Below the pieces are notes generated by a model, which did not search any database, was not told where the DNA came from, and was given only the letters and a program-made list of their open reading frames with translations. This document shows, piece by piece, positions 21,600 to 29,460 of a stretch of 64,000 bases of DNA. Both the position numbers and the translations under genes were made by a program. The stretch's first letter is position 1. Each line of letters opens with the position of its first letter. The stretch is from Bdellovibrionales bacterium. GTDB taxonomy: Bacteria > Pseudomonadota > Alphaproteobacteria > UBA9219. The stretch lies in assembly GCA_041662785.1 (NCBI GenBank), contig JBAZRW010000003.1, positions 143,866 to 207,865 of the forward strand. Direction: 5' to 3'.

Positions 21600-21755
21600 G
21601 TGGGTGAAGGGAATGATCAAAAACAGGCGGAACGCGCCTGTTTTTGCCCCTTCGGGCGCCCCCGCTTCGCGGGATGCGTCCAAAATGCTTTCGCATTTTG
21701 TCGATCCTCATAGCCAGCTTGGAAGGCTGGTGCTTTACCACTAAGCTACACCCGC
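21600..21755 (-). pseudogene. second tRNA-Gly copy broken in the T-loop by a structured element
   Basis: The copy repeats the neighbouring tRNA-Gly and its 5' flank as a tandem duplication: 21483-21601 recurs as 21602-21806, with an 87-bp insertion. The 5' half through the anticodon stem is unchanged, but the T-arm is split after TCGA, one base of the T-stem is lost, the acceptor end reads CACCCAC and the CCA is replaced. I therefore call it a pseudogene; a spliced tRNA is possible but unlikely given the lost stem base. Confidence 0.8.
21614..21700 (-). mobile_element. 87-bp structured element inserted in a tRNA T-loop (type A)
   Basis: Read in the tRNA direction, the insert starts with a hairpin CAAAATGC-GAAA-GCATTTTG, has GC-rich hairpins (CCCGC-GAA-GCGGG) in the middle and ends with CAAAAACAGGCG...CGCCTGTTTTTG followed by ATCA. 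It sits exactly between TCGA and TTCCC of the T-loop, with no duplicated target. The element at 41420-41533 has the same ends and the same insertion point in tRNA-Pro. Confidence 0.75.
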
Positions 21756-21817
21756 TCATGGGTGGTTGTTCTGTATCATGCCGTTTTTACGGCGGCAAGC
21801 CGCCGTTAATTCCTGCC

Positions 21818-21964
21818 GTCATCCCCGCGAAAGCGGGGATCCAGCTGCGAGCGATAGCGAGCGTGTGAGTCGAACAAGACAACAAACAGCACTTCCCTAG
21901 ACCTTTTTTGAGTCACGTGGCCCGCAGACGCGGGCCGCTGGATCCCCGCTTTCGCGGGGATGAC
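21818..21964. repeat. REP-like palindromic repeat pair
   Basis: CGTCATCCCCGCGAAAGCGG at the left and its exact-type complement ending GCTTTCGCGGGGATGAC at the right bracket an inner GC palindrome (GGCCCGCAGACGCGGGCC). The remaining sequence to tRNA-Trp (21965-22177) shows no gene. Confidence 0.85.
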
Positions 21965-22177
21965 TGGAATAGGTAACAATAAGGCATCATCCTCTATCAC
22001 GAGCCTTTTATTACAGCAAGATAGAAGTGTAAGAAAGGTATAAAATCCTCTTTCTTTTTCTGTACAAATGGGGTAAAAAGCACCGTTCCCAACAAATCAA
22101 TAAGCTTTGTCCGACGTGATCGCCGGACGGGCGATTCTGGGTTCAAGGACAGTTCTTAATGATTGTATGAGGCTTTT

Positions 22178-22253
22178 AGGAGTGTAGCTCAATTGGTAGA
22201 GCGTCGGTCTCCAAAACCGAAGGCTGCGGGTTCGATCCCCTCCACTCCTGCCA
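22178..22253 (+). tRNA. tRNA-Trp (anticodon CCA)
   Basis: Complete cloverleaf with acceptor AGGAGTG/CACTCCT, anticodon loop CTCCAAA, T-loop TTCGATC and encoded CCA. Its place just before secE is the usual bacterial arrangement (tuf-trnW-secE-nusG), though no tuf gene precedes it here. Confidence 0.96.
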
Positions 22254-22295
22254 CCTCATAATGGCCAAGAACTTGAAAAAAACAAGGAGCCTACA

Positions 22296-22493
22296 ATGGC
22301 AAAGTTAGTTGAGTTTTTTAATGAGACCAAGCGAGAGATCGGCAAGGTGACTTGGCCGACGCAAAAAGAAATCGTCATGACGACCGTGTTGATTGTGGCC
22401 ATGGCCTTGGTCGCTGGGTTGTTTTTCTTTTTCGTCGATAACGTCTTGGGTTTCGCAATTAGCAAGATTTTGGGCATGAGAGCCGGTTCATAA
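22296..22493 (+). CDS. secE: preprotein translocase subunit SecE
   Basis: The 65-residue protein is a single-helix SecE of the short type: the amphipathic ETKREIGKVTWPTQKE segment with the signature KVTWP, then one membrane helix (TTVLIVAMALVAGLFFFFVD). It completes the SecYEG channel. AAGGAG lies before the ATG. It is 12 bases upstream of nusG. Confidence 0.95.
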   Translation: MAKLVEFFNETKREIGKVTWPTQKEIVMTTVLIVAMALVAGLFFFFVDNVLGFAISKILGMRAGS

Positions 22494-22505
22494 GGAGCAT
22501 TCACG

Positions 22506-23036
22506 ATGGCACTTCGTTGGTACGTTATTCACGTTTATTCGGGCTTTGAAAAAAAGGTCGCGCAGACCATTCGCGAAACCGCGATGAAAAAAGGTCTTGA
22601 AGATTTCTTCTCGGAAATCCTTGTCCCCACTGAAGAGGTGATCGAGGTTCGTCGTGGCAAGAAAGTCGGGGCCGAGCGCAAGTTCCTTCCGGGCTATGTC
22701 CTGATTAAGATGGACCTGACGGACGAGAGCTGGCATCTGGTCAAGAACACGGCCAAGGTCACGGGCTTTTTGGGCGGCGGCGGCAAGCCTTCGCCTATCT
22801 CGGAAAAGGAAGCCCAGCGCATCCTTAACCAAGTCCAAGAAGGCTTTGAACATCCCAAACCCTCTATCACCTTTGTGGTGGGTGAGCAGGTTCGCGTGGC
22901 CGAAGGGCCGTTTGCCTCATTTAATGGCGTTGTTGAGGACGTGGATGAGGGTAAATCGCGCTTGAAGGTTGCGGTGTCGATCTTTGGCCGCGCTACGCCA
23001 GTTGAGCTGGAATTCACGCAGGTGGAGAAGATTTAG
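22506..23036 (+). CDS. nusG: transcription termination/antitermination protein NusG
   Basis: The 176-residue protein has the NGN domain (WYVIHVYSGFEKKVAQTIRE, then FLPGYVLIKMDL) and the KOW domain (VGEQVRVAEGPFASFNGVVE). It binds RNA polymerase and couples it to Rho or the ribosome. It follows secE directly. The next gene is a binding protein and not rplK, which is unusual. Confidence 0.97.
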   Translation: MALRWYVIHVYSGFEKKVAQTIRETAMKKGLEDFFSEILVPTEEVIEVRRGKKVGAERKFLPGYVLIKMDLTDESWHLVKNTAKVTGFLGGGGKPSPISEKEAQRILNQVQEGFEHPKPSITFVVGEQVRVAEGPFASFNGVVEDVDEGKSRLKVAVSIFGRATPVELEFTQVEKI

Positions 23037-23056
23037 ATCAACTAAGGAGTAGTTAC

Positions 23057-23917
23057 GTGAAAACTGTTGGTCTGTTCGTTGCCGCCATTCTAATCGCGTT
23101 ATCGTCCGTTTGGCTTCACGATAAAAATGTGCACACTGTCAATGCAACGCAAGAGACAGCCTATGATCGCGTGTTGCACACCAAGACTTTGCGGTGTGGA
23201 TACGCTGATTGGCCTCCTCATGGACTTGTAAAAGATCCGAATACGGGAAAAATTTCCGGCGTCATGTACGATATCCTTGAAGAGATTGGACGTCGTTTGA
23301 GTCTTAAGATTGACTGGAGCGAGAATACGGGGTGGAGCAATATTGTAAGCAGTCTTCAATCAAAGCGCATTGACGTTTTCTGCGCTGGTTTGTGGGTGAA
23401 TGCCGAGCGTGGTCGTTCCTTGACATATTCTATGCCACTTTTTTTCAACGCATCGTTCCCCTTTGTCAGAATCGATGATCATCGGTTTGATAAGGACATC
23501 AAACGTGCCGATTCATCGGACATTCGTTTTTCTTCCATAGAGGGTGAGTTATCGGATGCCACAGCACGCCTTCATTTCCCGAAAGCGCAGAAAATACCGG
23601 TGAGCCAGATGTTGCAGGCTTCCGAAGCCCTGAACAACATTGCAGTTAACAAAGCGGATATTATTATTCTGGATTACAGCATGGGGAAAGGGTTCATAGA
23701 TTCTAACCCTTCTACCTTGCGTAAATTAGGGGACAAACCTTTTCAGGTTTTCCAGAACTCCCTTGGCTTTGATATTCATGAAAACACGCTGCGCGATATG
23801 ATTAACAATGCCCTTAATGAGATGCACAATCAGGGGGTTATTGCCAATATTGTTGCGAAACACAGTAACGATCCCAGTGAGTTTATTCCAGTCGCTCCGT
23901 CTTATTTGCAGCCGTAG
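23057..23917 (+). CDS. orphan periplasmic solute-binding protein (SBP_bac_3 family), second paralog
   Basis: The 286-residue protein starts at a GTG (23057) with AAGGAG 7 bases before it, and has an N-terminal export helix (VGLFVAAILIALSSVWLH). The binding-lobe segments parallel those of the protein at 4701-5558: DPNTGKISGVMYDILEEIGR versus DPNTGKLSGIFYDIMEQIGR, and RIDVFCAGLWVNAERG versus RFDVFCGGLWPNASRA. The shared VFC-GLW-NA segment marks them as one subfamily. It lacks the lipobox of its paralog. No transporter subunits adjoin it. It begins 20 bases after nusG and separates nusG from rplK. Confidence 0.82.
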   Translation: MKTVGLFVAAILIALSSVWLHDKNVHTVNATQETAYDRVLHTKTLRCGYADWPPHGLVKDPNTGKISGVMYDILEEIGRRLSLKIDWSENTGWSNIVSSLQSKRIDVFCAGLWVNAERGRSLTYSMPLFFNASFPFVRIDDHRFDKDIKRADSSDIRFSSIEGELSDATARLHFPKAQKIPVSQMLQASEALNNIAVNKADIIILDYSMGKGFIDSNPSTLRKLGDKPFQVFQNSLGFDIHENTLRDMINNALNEMHNQGVIANIVAKHSNDPSEFIPVAPSYLQP

Positions 23918-24004
23918 CTATAGTTTTTGTAATGGTCTTATTGGCCAGAAAAACACGTTGCTTTCCCTTCTGTTAACCTCTATAAAACCGCTTAAGCAAA
24001 AGGT

Positions 24005-24048
24005 GTGGGAGGTTCTCCCCGAAAAGTTCCCTTGGGGAGCCGGACCAC
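24005..24048 (+). promoter_or_regulatory. leader-like hairpin, candidate L1 operator of rplKA
   Basis: GTGG (24005-24008) pairs with CCAC (24045-24048), and CTCCCC (24015-24020) with GGGGAG (24034-24039); GG and CC next to the inner stem can also pair. Two bulges (GGA on the 3' side) give it the look of a protein-binding leader. In many proteobacteria the nusG-rplK gap carries the L1 autoregulatory site, so this is a candidate; here it lies about 550 bases before rplK because two palindromic repeats intervene. Assignment is an inference. Confidence 0.35.
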
Positions 24049-24106
24049 GCCGCCGCTGTTTTTTGAAGGTGATTATCGACGGTTTTGGCCTGCTTTATCC
24101 TATAGC

Positions 24107-24180
24107 CGTCACTCCCGCGTAAGCGGGAGTCCCGTTTGTTTTAACAAGTAAACGGGATCCCCGCTTTCGCGGGGATGACG
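24107..24180. repeat. REP-like palindromic repeat pair
   Basis: CGTCACTCCCGCGTAAGCGG followed by an inverted relative ending GCTTTCGCGGGGATGACG; the two halves meet at CCCGTTTGTT...AACGGGAT. Confidence 0.85.
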
Positions 24181-24360
24181 AAAATGGAAAAGATTGGAAA
24201 CAATCGATAAGATTCTTCAAGAAGTTGTGGTTTAAGGGGGATGAAAATCCTTCGAATACAATGGTTGTCATGGATGGCTTTTGGCTTTGGCCAAAGGTTG
24301 TTTATGGCGTTGTGAAACGTTGGCGTTTAGTCGGTTCTTGTGTGCCCGTCTATACTTTAG

Positions 24361-24517
24361 CGTCATTCCGGCGAAAGCCGGAATCCAGAACTTTTATGCC
24401 GCGCAGACGCGCGGCGCTGGATCCCGCTTTCCCGTCTACGCTGCTCCGCAGCTTCGCCGGGCTAAGCTTCAGCCCTGCGAAGCTCGTCAGAGCGAAGCAG
24501 GGTCAGCGGGATGACGT
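24361..24517. repeat. REP-like palindromic repeat with internal hairpins
   Basis: CGTCATTCCGGCGAAAGCCG at the left and CAGCGGGATGACG at the right bracket an inner palindrome (CCGCGCAGACGCGCGG) and a hairpin made of CCCTGCGAAGC and GCGAAGCAGGG-type arms. The stretch 24181-24360 shows no gene on either strand. Confidence 0.8.
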
Positions 24518-24597
24518 GATGGAATAAGGGCGCGTCCGATCTAACTAAACTCCAGAATCAAACATCCAACCGATAGGGGTTGGAAGGAGAGAGCAAA

Positions 24598-25029
24598 ATG
24601 GCAAAGGAAATTGTCGGCTATATCAAGCTGCAAGTACCGGCTGGATCGGCGACACCGTCTCCGCCAATTGGCCCCGCTTTGGGTCAACGCGGCCTAAACA
24701 TCATGGACTTCTGCAAGCAGTTCAACGCCAAGACGCAAGGCATGGAAAAGGGTATGCCCATTCCTGTCGTGATCTCAGCCTTTTCGGATCGCACGTTTAC
24801 GTTCGTGACGAAGAAGCCCCCCAATACCTATTGGATCAAGAAGGCGATCAAGCTTGAGCATGGTTCCAAGACTCCGGGTACAGCGATGGTTGGCAAGATC
24901 ACGATGACGCAAATTCGTGAAATTGCAAAAGAGAAAATCGTTGATATGAACGCGAACGATATCGAAGCGGCGGCCAAAATGCTCGTCGGTTCGGCTCGTT
25001 CGATGGGCCTTTTGGTAGTGGAGGAATAA
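24598..25029 (+). CDS. rplK: 50S ribosomal protein L11
   Basis: L11 forms the GTPase-associated centre with 23S rRNA. The 143-residue product begins MAKEIVGYIKLQVPAG and has the typical PPIGPALGQRGLNIMDFCK and C-terminal KIVDMNANDIEAAAKMLVGS segments. The ATG at 24598 has AAGGAGAG before it. It is 3 bases upstream of rplA. Its usual neighbour nusG is 1.5 kb away. Confidence 0.97.
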   Translation: MAKEIVGYIKLQVPAGSATPSPPIGPALGQRGLNIMDFCKQFNAKTQGMEKGMPIPVVISAFSDRTFTFVTKKPPNTYWIKKAIKLEHGSKTPGTAMVGKITMTQIREIAKEKIVDMNANDIEAAAKMLVGSARSMGLLVVEE

Positions 25030-25032
25030 GCC

Positions 25033-25743
25033 ATGAAACAAGGAAAAAAACTCCGCAAGGTTCTCCCCGCTGTTGATCGCAAGAAGCTGTATGCTCTTGA
25101 AGATGGCGTGAAGCTTGTCAAGAAGAACGCGGGCGATCTATCGCGCAAGTTCACCGAGACTCTGGACATTGCCATCAATCTTGGTATCGACACAAAGCAA
25201 TCGGATCAGTCTGTGCGTGGCATGGTGCAATTGCCTCATGGTACGGGCAAAAGCGTCCGCGTGGCCGTGTTCGCCAAGGGCGAAAAAGCGGATGCCGCTT
25301 TGGCCGCTGGCGCGGATGTTGTCGGCGCTGACGATTTGGCTGAAAAGATTATGGGCGGTTTTTCTGCCTTTGATCGCGTCATTGCGACCCCTGACATGAT
25401 GGGCGTTGTTGGCAAGTTGGGTAAGGTTCTGGGGCCTCGTGGCCTTATGCCTAACCCGAAGCTTGGCACTGTGACCCCGAACGTCGTGGAAGCGATCAAG
25501 TCGGCCAAGGCTGGCTCGATTGAGTTCCGCGCCGAAAAGGGCGGTATCATTCATGCTGGCATCGGCAAGATCAGCTTTACCGAAGAGCAGTTGATCGAGA
25601 ATGCTCGCGCCTTTATCAGCGCGATCGCCAAGGCTCGTCCCGCTGGCGTGAAGGGCACTTACATCAACCGCGTGGCGTTGTCCTCAACCATGGGCCCCGG
25701 CCTGAAGGTTGATCTTTCGACAATGCTTGGCGAACAGGCCTAA
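25033..25743 (+). CDS. rplA: 50S ribosomal protein L1
   Basis: L1 forms the stalk at the E site and typically represses its own operon. The 236 residues include GTGKSVRVAVFAKGEKADAA and the diagnostic LGKVLGPRGLMPNPKLGTVT. GGAGG lies before the ATG. A terminator follows 20 bases after the stop, so the usual rplJ and rplL are absent from this operon. Confidence 0.97.
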   Translation: MKQGKKLRKVLPAVDRKKLYALEDGVKLVKKNAGDLSRKFTETLDIAINLGIDTKQSDQSVRGMVQLPHGTGKSVRVAVFAKGEKADAALAAGADVVGADDLAEKIMGGFSAFDRVIATPDMMGVVGKLGKVLGPRGLMPNPKLGTVTPNVVEAIKSAKAGSIEFRAEKGGIIHAGIGKISFTEEQLIENARAFISAIAKARPAGVKGTYINRVALSSTMGPGLKVDLSTMLGEQA

Positions 25744-25763
25744 CGCTTGATCGTTTAAAGACT

Positions 25764-25802
25764 AAAAAAGCCCCGCTTATTGCAAGGTCAGCGGGGTTTT
25801 TG
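25764..25802 (+). terminator. rplKA terminator
   Basis: AAAAAAGCCCCGCT and AGCGGGGTTTTT form a 12-bp stem with a T run after it. It closes the rplKA unit. Confidence 0.85.
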
Positions 25803-25864
25803 TTGCCACTTTTTTCATCATTATTGGCGCTGTAAATGGCTCTAAAATTGGGGTTCGGGATTTG

Positions 25865-26095
25865 TTTATTATCAAGGCGTTAGAAAAAAAACATCGATTT
25901 ACAGCCCTAAGAGCGTGGGATAGTGCCACTCAGTCGCCTTCCGCTCAAAGTTAATGCGGTAAGCCTTTGAAATATAATAAAACTGACTCGATTTTTTGGC
26001 ATGGCTAACCAATTGATTTTACATGGTTTTATGAACTTCGTCCGATTTTGGATCGCCAAAAGCAAAAAAAACGCAGGATTGGGGGCGACTCTTTT
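25865..26095. repeat. dispersed repeat, copy 1
   Basis: This noncoding stretch matches 50758-51000 in the same orientation at roughly four bases in five. Shared blocks include AGAGCGTGG, TAGTGCCACTCAGT, CCTTCCGCTCAAAGTTAA, AACTGACTCGA, GCTAACCAATTGATT and GCCAAAAGCAAAAAA. Both copies run straight into a REP-like palindrome. No reading frame is conserved that I can see. Confidence 0.75.
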
Positions 26096-26175
26096 CGTCA
26101 TCCCGCACCCCTCTACGCCCTTTGGGCTTCGCGGGGCAGGCGAAGCCTTGCGCGAAGGCGGGACGATGATGCGGG
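26096..26175. repeat. REP-like palindromic repeat
   Basis: GTCATCCCGCACCCCTCTAC at the left and GCGGGACGATGATGCGGGA at the right, with the inner hairpin GGGCTTCGCGGGGCAGGCGA. The same arrangement follows the second dispersed-repeat copy near 51008. Confidence 0.7.
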
Positions 26176-26229
26176 ACCTAGGGGACTGGGCGACGAATGA
26201 ATGATAGAGAGGGCGGAGAGAGCGGCTTG

Positions 26230-26286
26230 ATCCCAGATCAACTTTCTTTCGTCTCACAACGGTGAGCCGAAAAGAAAGTTTTCTGG
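26230..26286 (-). terminator. long hairpin after fabG
   Basis: TCCCAGA, AACTTTCTTTCG and a further short CTCAC/GTGAG pair fold back on CCGAAAAGAAAGTT and TTCTGGGA. The hairpin lies just beyond the fabG stop and may end that transcript, though a clear T run is lacking. Confidence 0.5.
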
Positions 26287-26303
26287 GATGGCGGCAGGTG
26301 GCC

Positions 26304-27050
26304 TTACACCATAATCATGCCGCCGTTGATATGTATCGTTTGGCCCGTGATATAACGTGCTTCCTCGCTGGCCAAAAAGACGATGCTGGCCGCGACATCT
26401 TTCGGCTCACCCAGATAACCCAACGGAATGTTGGCGAGCATTTTGTTCTTTTGCTCGTCATTCAGCTTGTCGGTCATGGCCGTGACGATAAAGCCCGGTG
26501 CGACGCAGTTGACGGTGACGCCGCGTGGCGCCATTTCCTGCGCCAGCGATTTGCTCATAGCGATCAGGCCGCCTTTGGACGCCGCATAGTTGGCTTGACC
26601 TGCGTTGCCCATCACGCCGACGACGGACGCCATGTTGATGATGCGGCCCCAGCGGCGTGTCATCATGCCTTTCAGCGCGGCACGCGAGAGGCGAAACGCA
26701 GAGGACAAGTTCACGTTCATCACAAGATCCCAGTCTTCATCCTTCATGCGCATGGCAAGGCCATCGCGCGTCAGGCCAGCGTTGTTGATCAGAATATCCA
26801 CGCCGCCGCCCAATTTCTCCTCGGCTTCCTTGATAAGGGTCGGGGGAACGGCGGGATCGGTCAGGTTGCCAACAATAGTCACCGCATGCGCCGCGCCGCC
26901 AAGTTCGGCTTGCAGCGCTTCGATGCCTTCGGGGCGAATGTCGGTCAGGGCAACGCGTGCGCCTTGCGCCACCAGCATCTTGGCGATAACCGTGCCTAGG
27001 CCGCCTGCCGCGCCCGTAACCAGAGCGTTCTTTCCATTCAGTGACAACAT
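26304..27050 (-). CDS. fabG: 3-oxoacyl-[acyl-carrier-protein] reductase
   Basis: FabG reduces beta-ketoacyl-ACP with NADPH in fatty-acid elongation. The 248-residue short-chain dehydrogenase has the GAAGGLG nucleotide loop, NNAG, the catalytic serine in NMASVVGVMG and the Tyr-x3-Lys in YAASKGG. AAGGAAAG precedes the ATG at 27050. It follows fabD by 23 bases. The acpP and fabF genes that usually come next are absent; a hairpin follows instead. Confidence 0.96.
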   Translation of the reverse strand: MLSLNGKNALVTGAAGGLGTVIAKMLVAQGARVALTDIRPEGIEALQAELGGAAHAVTIVGNLTDPAVPPTLIKEAEEKLGGGVDILINNAGLTRDGLAMRMKDEDWDLVMNVNLSSAFRLSRAALKGMMTRRWGRIINMASVVGVMGNAGQANYAASKGGLIAMSKSLAQEMAPRGVTVNCVAPGFIVTAMTDKLNDEQKNKMLANIPLGYLGEPKDVAASIVFLASEEARYITGQTIHINGGMIMV

Positions 27051-27073
27051 GGTCTTTCCTTTCGTGTTTTTCT

Positions 27074-28018
27074 TTATAAGGATTGTTTGAGGTAAGCGTC
27101 GATATCTTCGGGAGTTTGCAAAGATACCGCCGTAATTTCTTTATCGATGCGTTTGGTCAGGCCCGCCAAAACAGCGCCAGAGCCGCATTCGACCAGCTGA
27201 TCGACGCCATGCGCCTTCATAAACAAAACGGACTCGCGCCAACGGACAGAGCCAGTGATTTGCTGCACCAACAGATCGCGGATAACATCGGGGTCGCTTG
27301 TTGCCAACGCCGTGACGTTTGAGACGACAGGCACGCAAGGTGGCATCAGATGAACTTGTGCCAAGGCCTCCCTCATGACATCGGCGGCGGGCTGCATAAG
27401 GGGGCAATGAAACGGCGCGCTGACGGGCAGCTTGATGCAGCGTTTCAGGCCCTTTTCAGCGGCCAGCGCGATGGCGCGATCAATCGCGTGGTTGTTGCCG
27501 CTAATGACGACTTGGCCATCCGCGTTATCGTTGGCGGCCACGCAAATGTCGCCTTGTGATGCAGCAGCGGCAATCTCTTTGGCGAGATCGACATTCGCGC
27601 CCAGCAAAGCCGCCATGCCGCCGATCCCCGCAGGGACGGCCTTTTGCATAGCGCGGCCACGCTTGCGTAAGAGGGTCGCGGTGTTCGCCAGCGTCAGGCT
27701 TTCCGCCGCGCAAAGCGCCGCATATTCGCCAAGGCTATGCCCCGCTACAAAGGCGGCCATTTCGGGCAGTTTCAGTCCACTTTGCGACATTAAAACGCGC
27801 AAAACGGCGATGCTTACGGCCATCAAGGCGGGCTGCGTGTTTTCTGTCATTTTCAGCTCATCTTCCGAGCCGTCAAACATAAGGGTCGAGAGTTTCTGTT
27901 CCAAAACCTCATCAACCTCTTGAAAAACCATGCGAGCCTCAGGGAAGGCCTCAAAAAGAGCCTTGCCCATGCCGATCTTTTGGCTTCCCTGTCCGGGAAA
28001 TACGAATGCTTTTGTCAT
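27074..28018 (-). CDS. fabD: malonyl-CoA:ACP transacylase
   Basis: FabD loads malonate onto acyl carrier protein. The 314 residues contain the oxyanion motif FPGQGSQKIGMG, the serine nucleophile in GHSLGEYAAL, and the catalytic histidine in PVSAPFHCPLM. AGGAG lies before the ATG at 28018. It leads the fabD-fabG unit and is divergent from hldD with a 110-base gap that should hold both promoters. Confidence 0.96.
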   Translation of the reverse strand: MTKAFVFPGQGSQKIGMGKALFEAFPEARMVFQEVDEVLEQKLSTLMFDGSEDELKMTENTQPALMAVSIAVLRVLMSQSGLKLPEMAAFVAGHSLGEYAALCAAESLTLANTATLLRKRGRAMQKAVPAGIGGMAALLGANVDLAKEIAAAASQGDICVAANDNADGQVVISGNNHAIDRAIALAAEKGLKRCIKLPVSAPFHCPLMQPAADVMREALAQVHLMPPCVPVVSNVTALATSDPDVIRDLLVQQITGSVRWRESVLFMKAHGVDQLVECGSGAVLAGLTKRIDKEITAVSLQTPEDIDAYLKQSL

Positions 28019-28130
28019 TTTTTCTCCTTAGAGCCCGAAACTGCCACGCTTGAAGCCGCTTGTCAAAGCCCCTCCAAGCCGCTTTAATGCGGCAAGTTAA
28101 AGCGGTTAACCAACTTTTTGTGGGCGTTTT

Positions 28131-29114
28131 ATGATTTTGATTACTGGCGGAGCGGGCTTTATCGGCTCTTACTTGGCGGCAGCGCTTGAGGCGCGGGGCG
28201 AGCGTGTGGTGATTTGTGACTGGCTTGGCACGGATGACAAGTGGCGCAACATTGCTAAGCGCGACCTTGATAATCTGATCGCGCCCGAAAAGTTGTGCGA
28301 TTATCTGAACGATCACAGTGGCGATATCGAGGCGATCTATCACATGGGCGCGATCTCGGCCACGACCGAGGCTGACGCCGATTTGATTGCTGAGAGCAAC
28401 TTTCGCCTGACCCGCACCTTATGGCTGTGGTGTCGCGATAATGGCTCGCGGCTTATTTACGCGTCATCGGCGGCGACGTATGGCGATGGCAAGGCTGGCT
28501 TTGACGATGTCGAGAGCATCGAGGGGCTTAAGGCCTATCAGCCGCTTAATGCCTATGGCTGGAGCAAGCACCTAACTGACCGCTGGATTGCGCAGCAGAA
28601 AAAGAAGGGCGACCGTGGTCCCGCGCAGTGCGTCGGCCTGAAGTTTTTTAACGTCTATGGCCCCAACGAGTACCATAAGGGTGGGATGCGCTCGGTCGCG
28701 CACCAGATTTTCCCATTTGCCAAACGTGGCGAGGCCTTTTCGCTCTTCAAGTCGCACCATCCCGATTACAAGGACGGTGGGCAGCTGCGTGATTTCGTGT
28801 GGGTCGGCGATTGCGCCAACGTCATGCTGTGGCTTTTGGATCATCCTGCCGTCAACGGCTTGTTCAATATGGGGTCGGGGAAGGCTCGCAGCTTTGCAGA
28901 TATGGCGGCGGCGGTTTATGTCGCTGCGGGCGCGACGCCCCAGATCACCTACCGCGATATGCCAGAGGTTTTGCGTGACAAATACCAGTACTTTACGCAA
29001 GCCAACATGGATAAGCTTCGCGCCGCAGGGTATGATGCGCCCATGACTCCGCTAGAGGAAGGTATTCGCCTTTACGTCCAAAACCATTTGGAAAAAGAAG
29101 ATCCGTATGTTTAG
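28131..29114 (+). CDS. hldD: ADP-L-glycero-D-manno-heptose 6-epimerase
   Basis: HldD makes ADP-L-glycero-beta-D-manno-heptose for the LPS inner core. It has the NAD loop TGGAGFIGSY, the serine region YASSAATYGDG, the catalytic YGWSKHLTD and the KFFNVYGPNEYHKGGMRSVA substrate segment, and is 327 residues, the normal length. The adjacent hldE makes its substrate, so both steps of the heptose pathway are here, though separated by a repeat and a small ORF. Confidence 0.95.
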   Translation: MILITGGAGFIGSYLAAALEARGERVVICDWLGTDDKWRNIAKRDLDNLIAPEKLCDYLNDHSGDIEAIYHMGAISATTEADADLIAESNFRLTRTLWLWCRDNGSRLIYASSAATYGDGKAGFDDVESIEGLKAYQPLNAYGWSKHLTDRWIAQQKKKGDRGPAQCVGLKFFNVYGPNEYHKGGMRSVAHQIFPFAKRGEAFSLFKSHHPDYKDGGQLRDFVWVGDCANVMLWLLDHPAVNGLFNMGSGKARSFADMAAAVYVAAGATPQITYRDMPEVLRDKYQYFTQANMDKLRAAGYDAPMTPLEEGIRLYVQNHLEKEDPYV

Positions 29115-29144
29115 CTTTAGGTTAAACGAATAGAGAAAAAAGAA

Positions 29145-29235
29145 AATGGATGCCAGCCTTCGCTGGCATGACAAGGGGTAGGAGGTAAAGTTAATCCTAA
29201 TCCGTCATCCCCGCGCAGGCGGGGATCCCATTTTT
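29145..29235. repeat. REP-like palindromic repeat pair
   Basis: GGATGCCAGCCTTCGCTGGC and CGTCATCCCCGCGCAGGCGG in inverted order, joined by about 45 bases. Confidence 0.75.
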
Positions 29236-29269
29236 TAATTTTTCCACTGCAATAGGGGAGGAGATATCT

Positions 29270-29446
29270 ATGCCAAATGAAGGAAACAAGACCAGCGCAT
29301 CAAAATCACCTACAGGAAGTACATTCACGATTGATCTTGATACGATCCCCAATGGTCACCGCAAACCTGTCGAGTGTTGTAAAAGAAGCCATCTAACGCG
29401 GCTGTGGCGGGAGAGATCAGCCTCCAGCCAACTTGTTTTTGATTAA
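29270..29446 (+). CDS. possible small protein of 58 residues upstream of hldE
   Basis: An ATG at 29270 preceded by a very strong site GGGGAGGAG opens a 58-codon frame starting MPNEGNKTSASKSPTGSTFT and ending RSASSQLVFD. It stops 14 bases before hldE, whose ribosome site overlaps its stop. The C-terminal half is basic with a CC pair. I recognise no family. The strong site supports translation; protein function is not shown. Confidence 0.5.
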   Translation: MPNEGNKTSASKSPTGSTFTIDLDTIPNGHRKPVECCKRSHLTRLWRERSASSQLVFD

Positions 29447-29460
29447 GGAAAAACCATATC

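Noticed and set aside
21600..21755. tRNA-Gly with a genuine intron
   Set aside because: The copy has lost a T-stem base, mispairs in the acceptor and lacks the CCA end, and a similar insert sits in a mere tRNA-Pro tail, so a mobile insert fits better.
24225..24527. 100-codon frame before rplK
   Set aside because: It runs through a palindromic repeat and has no ribosome site or family features.
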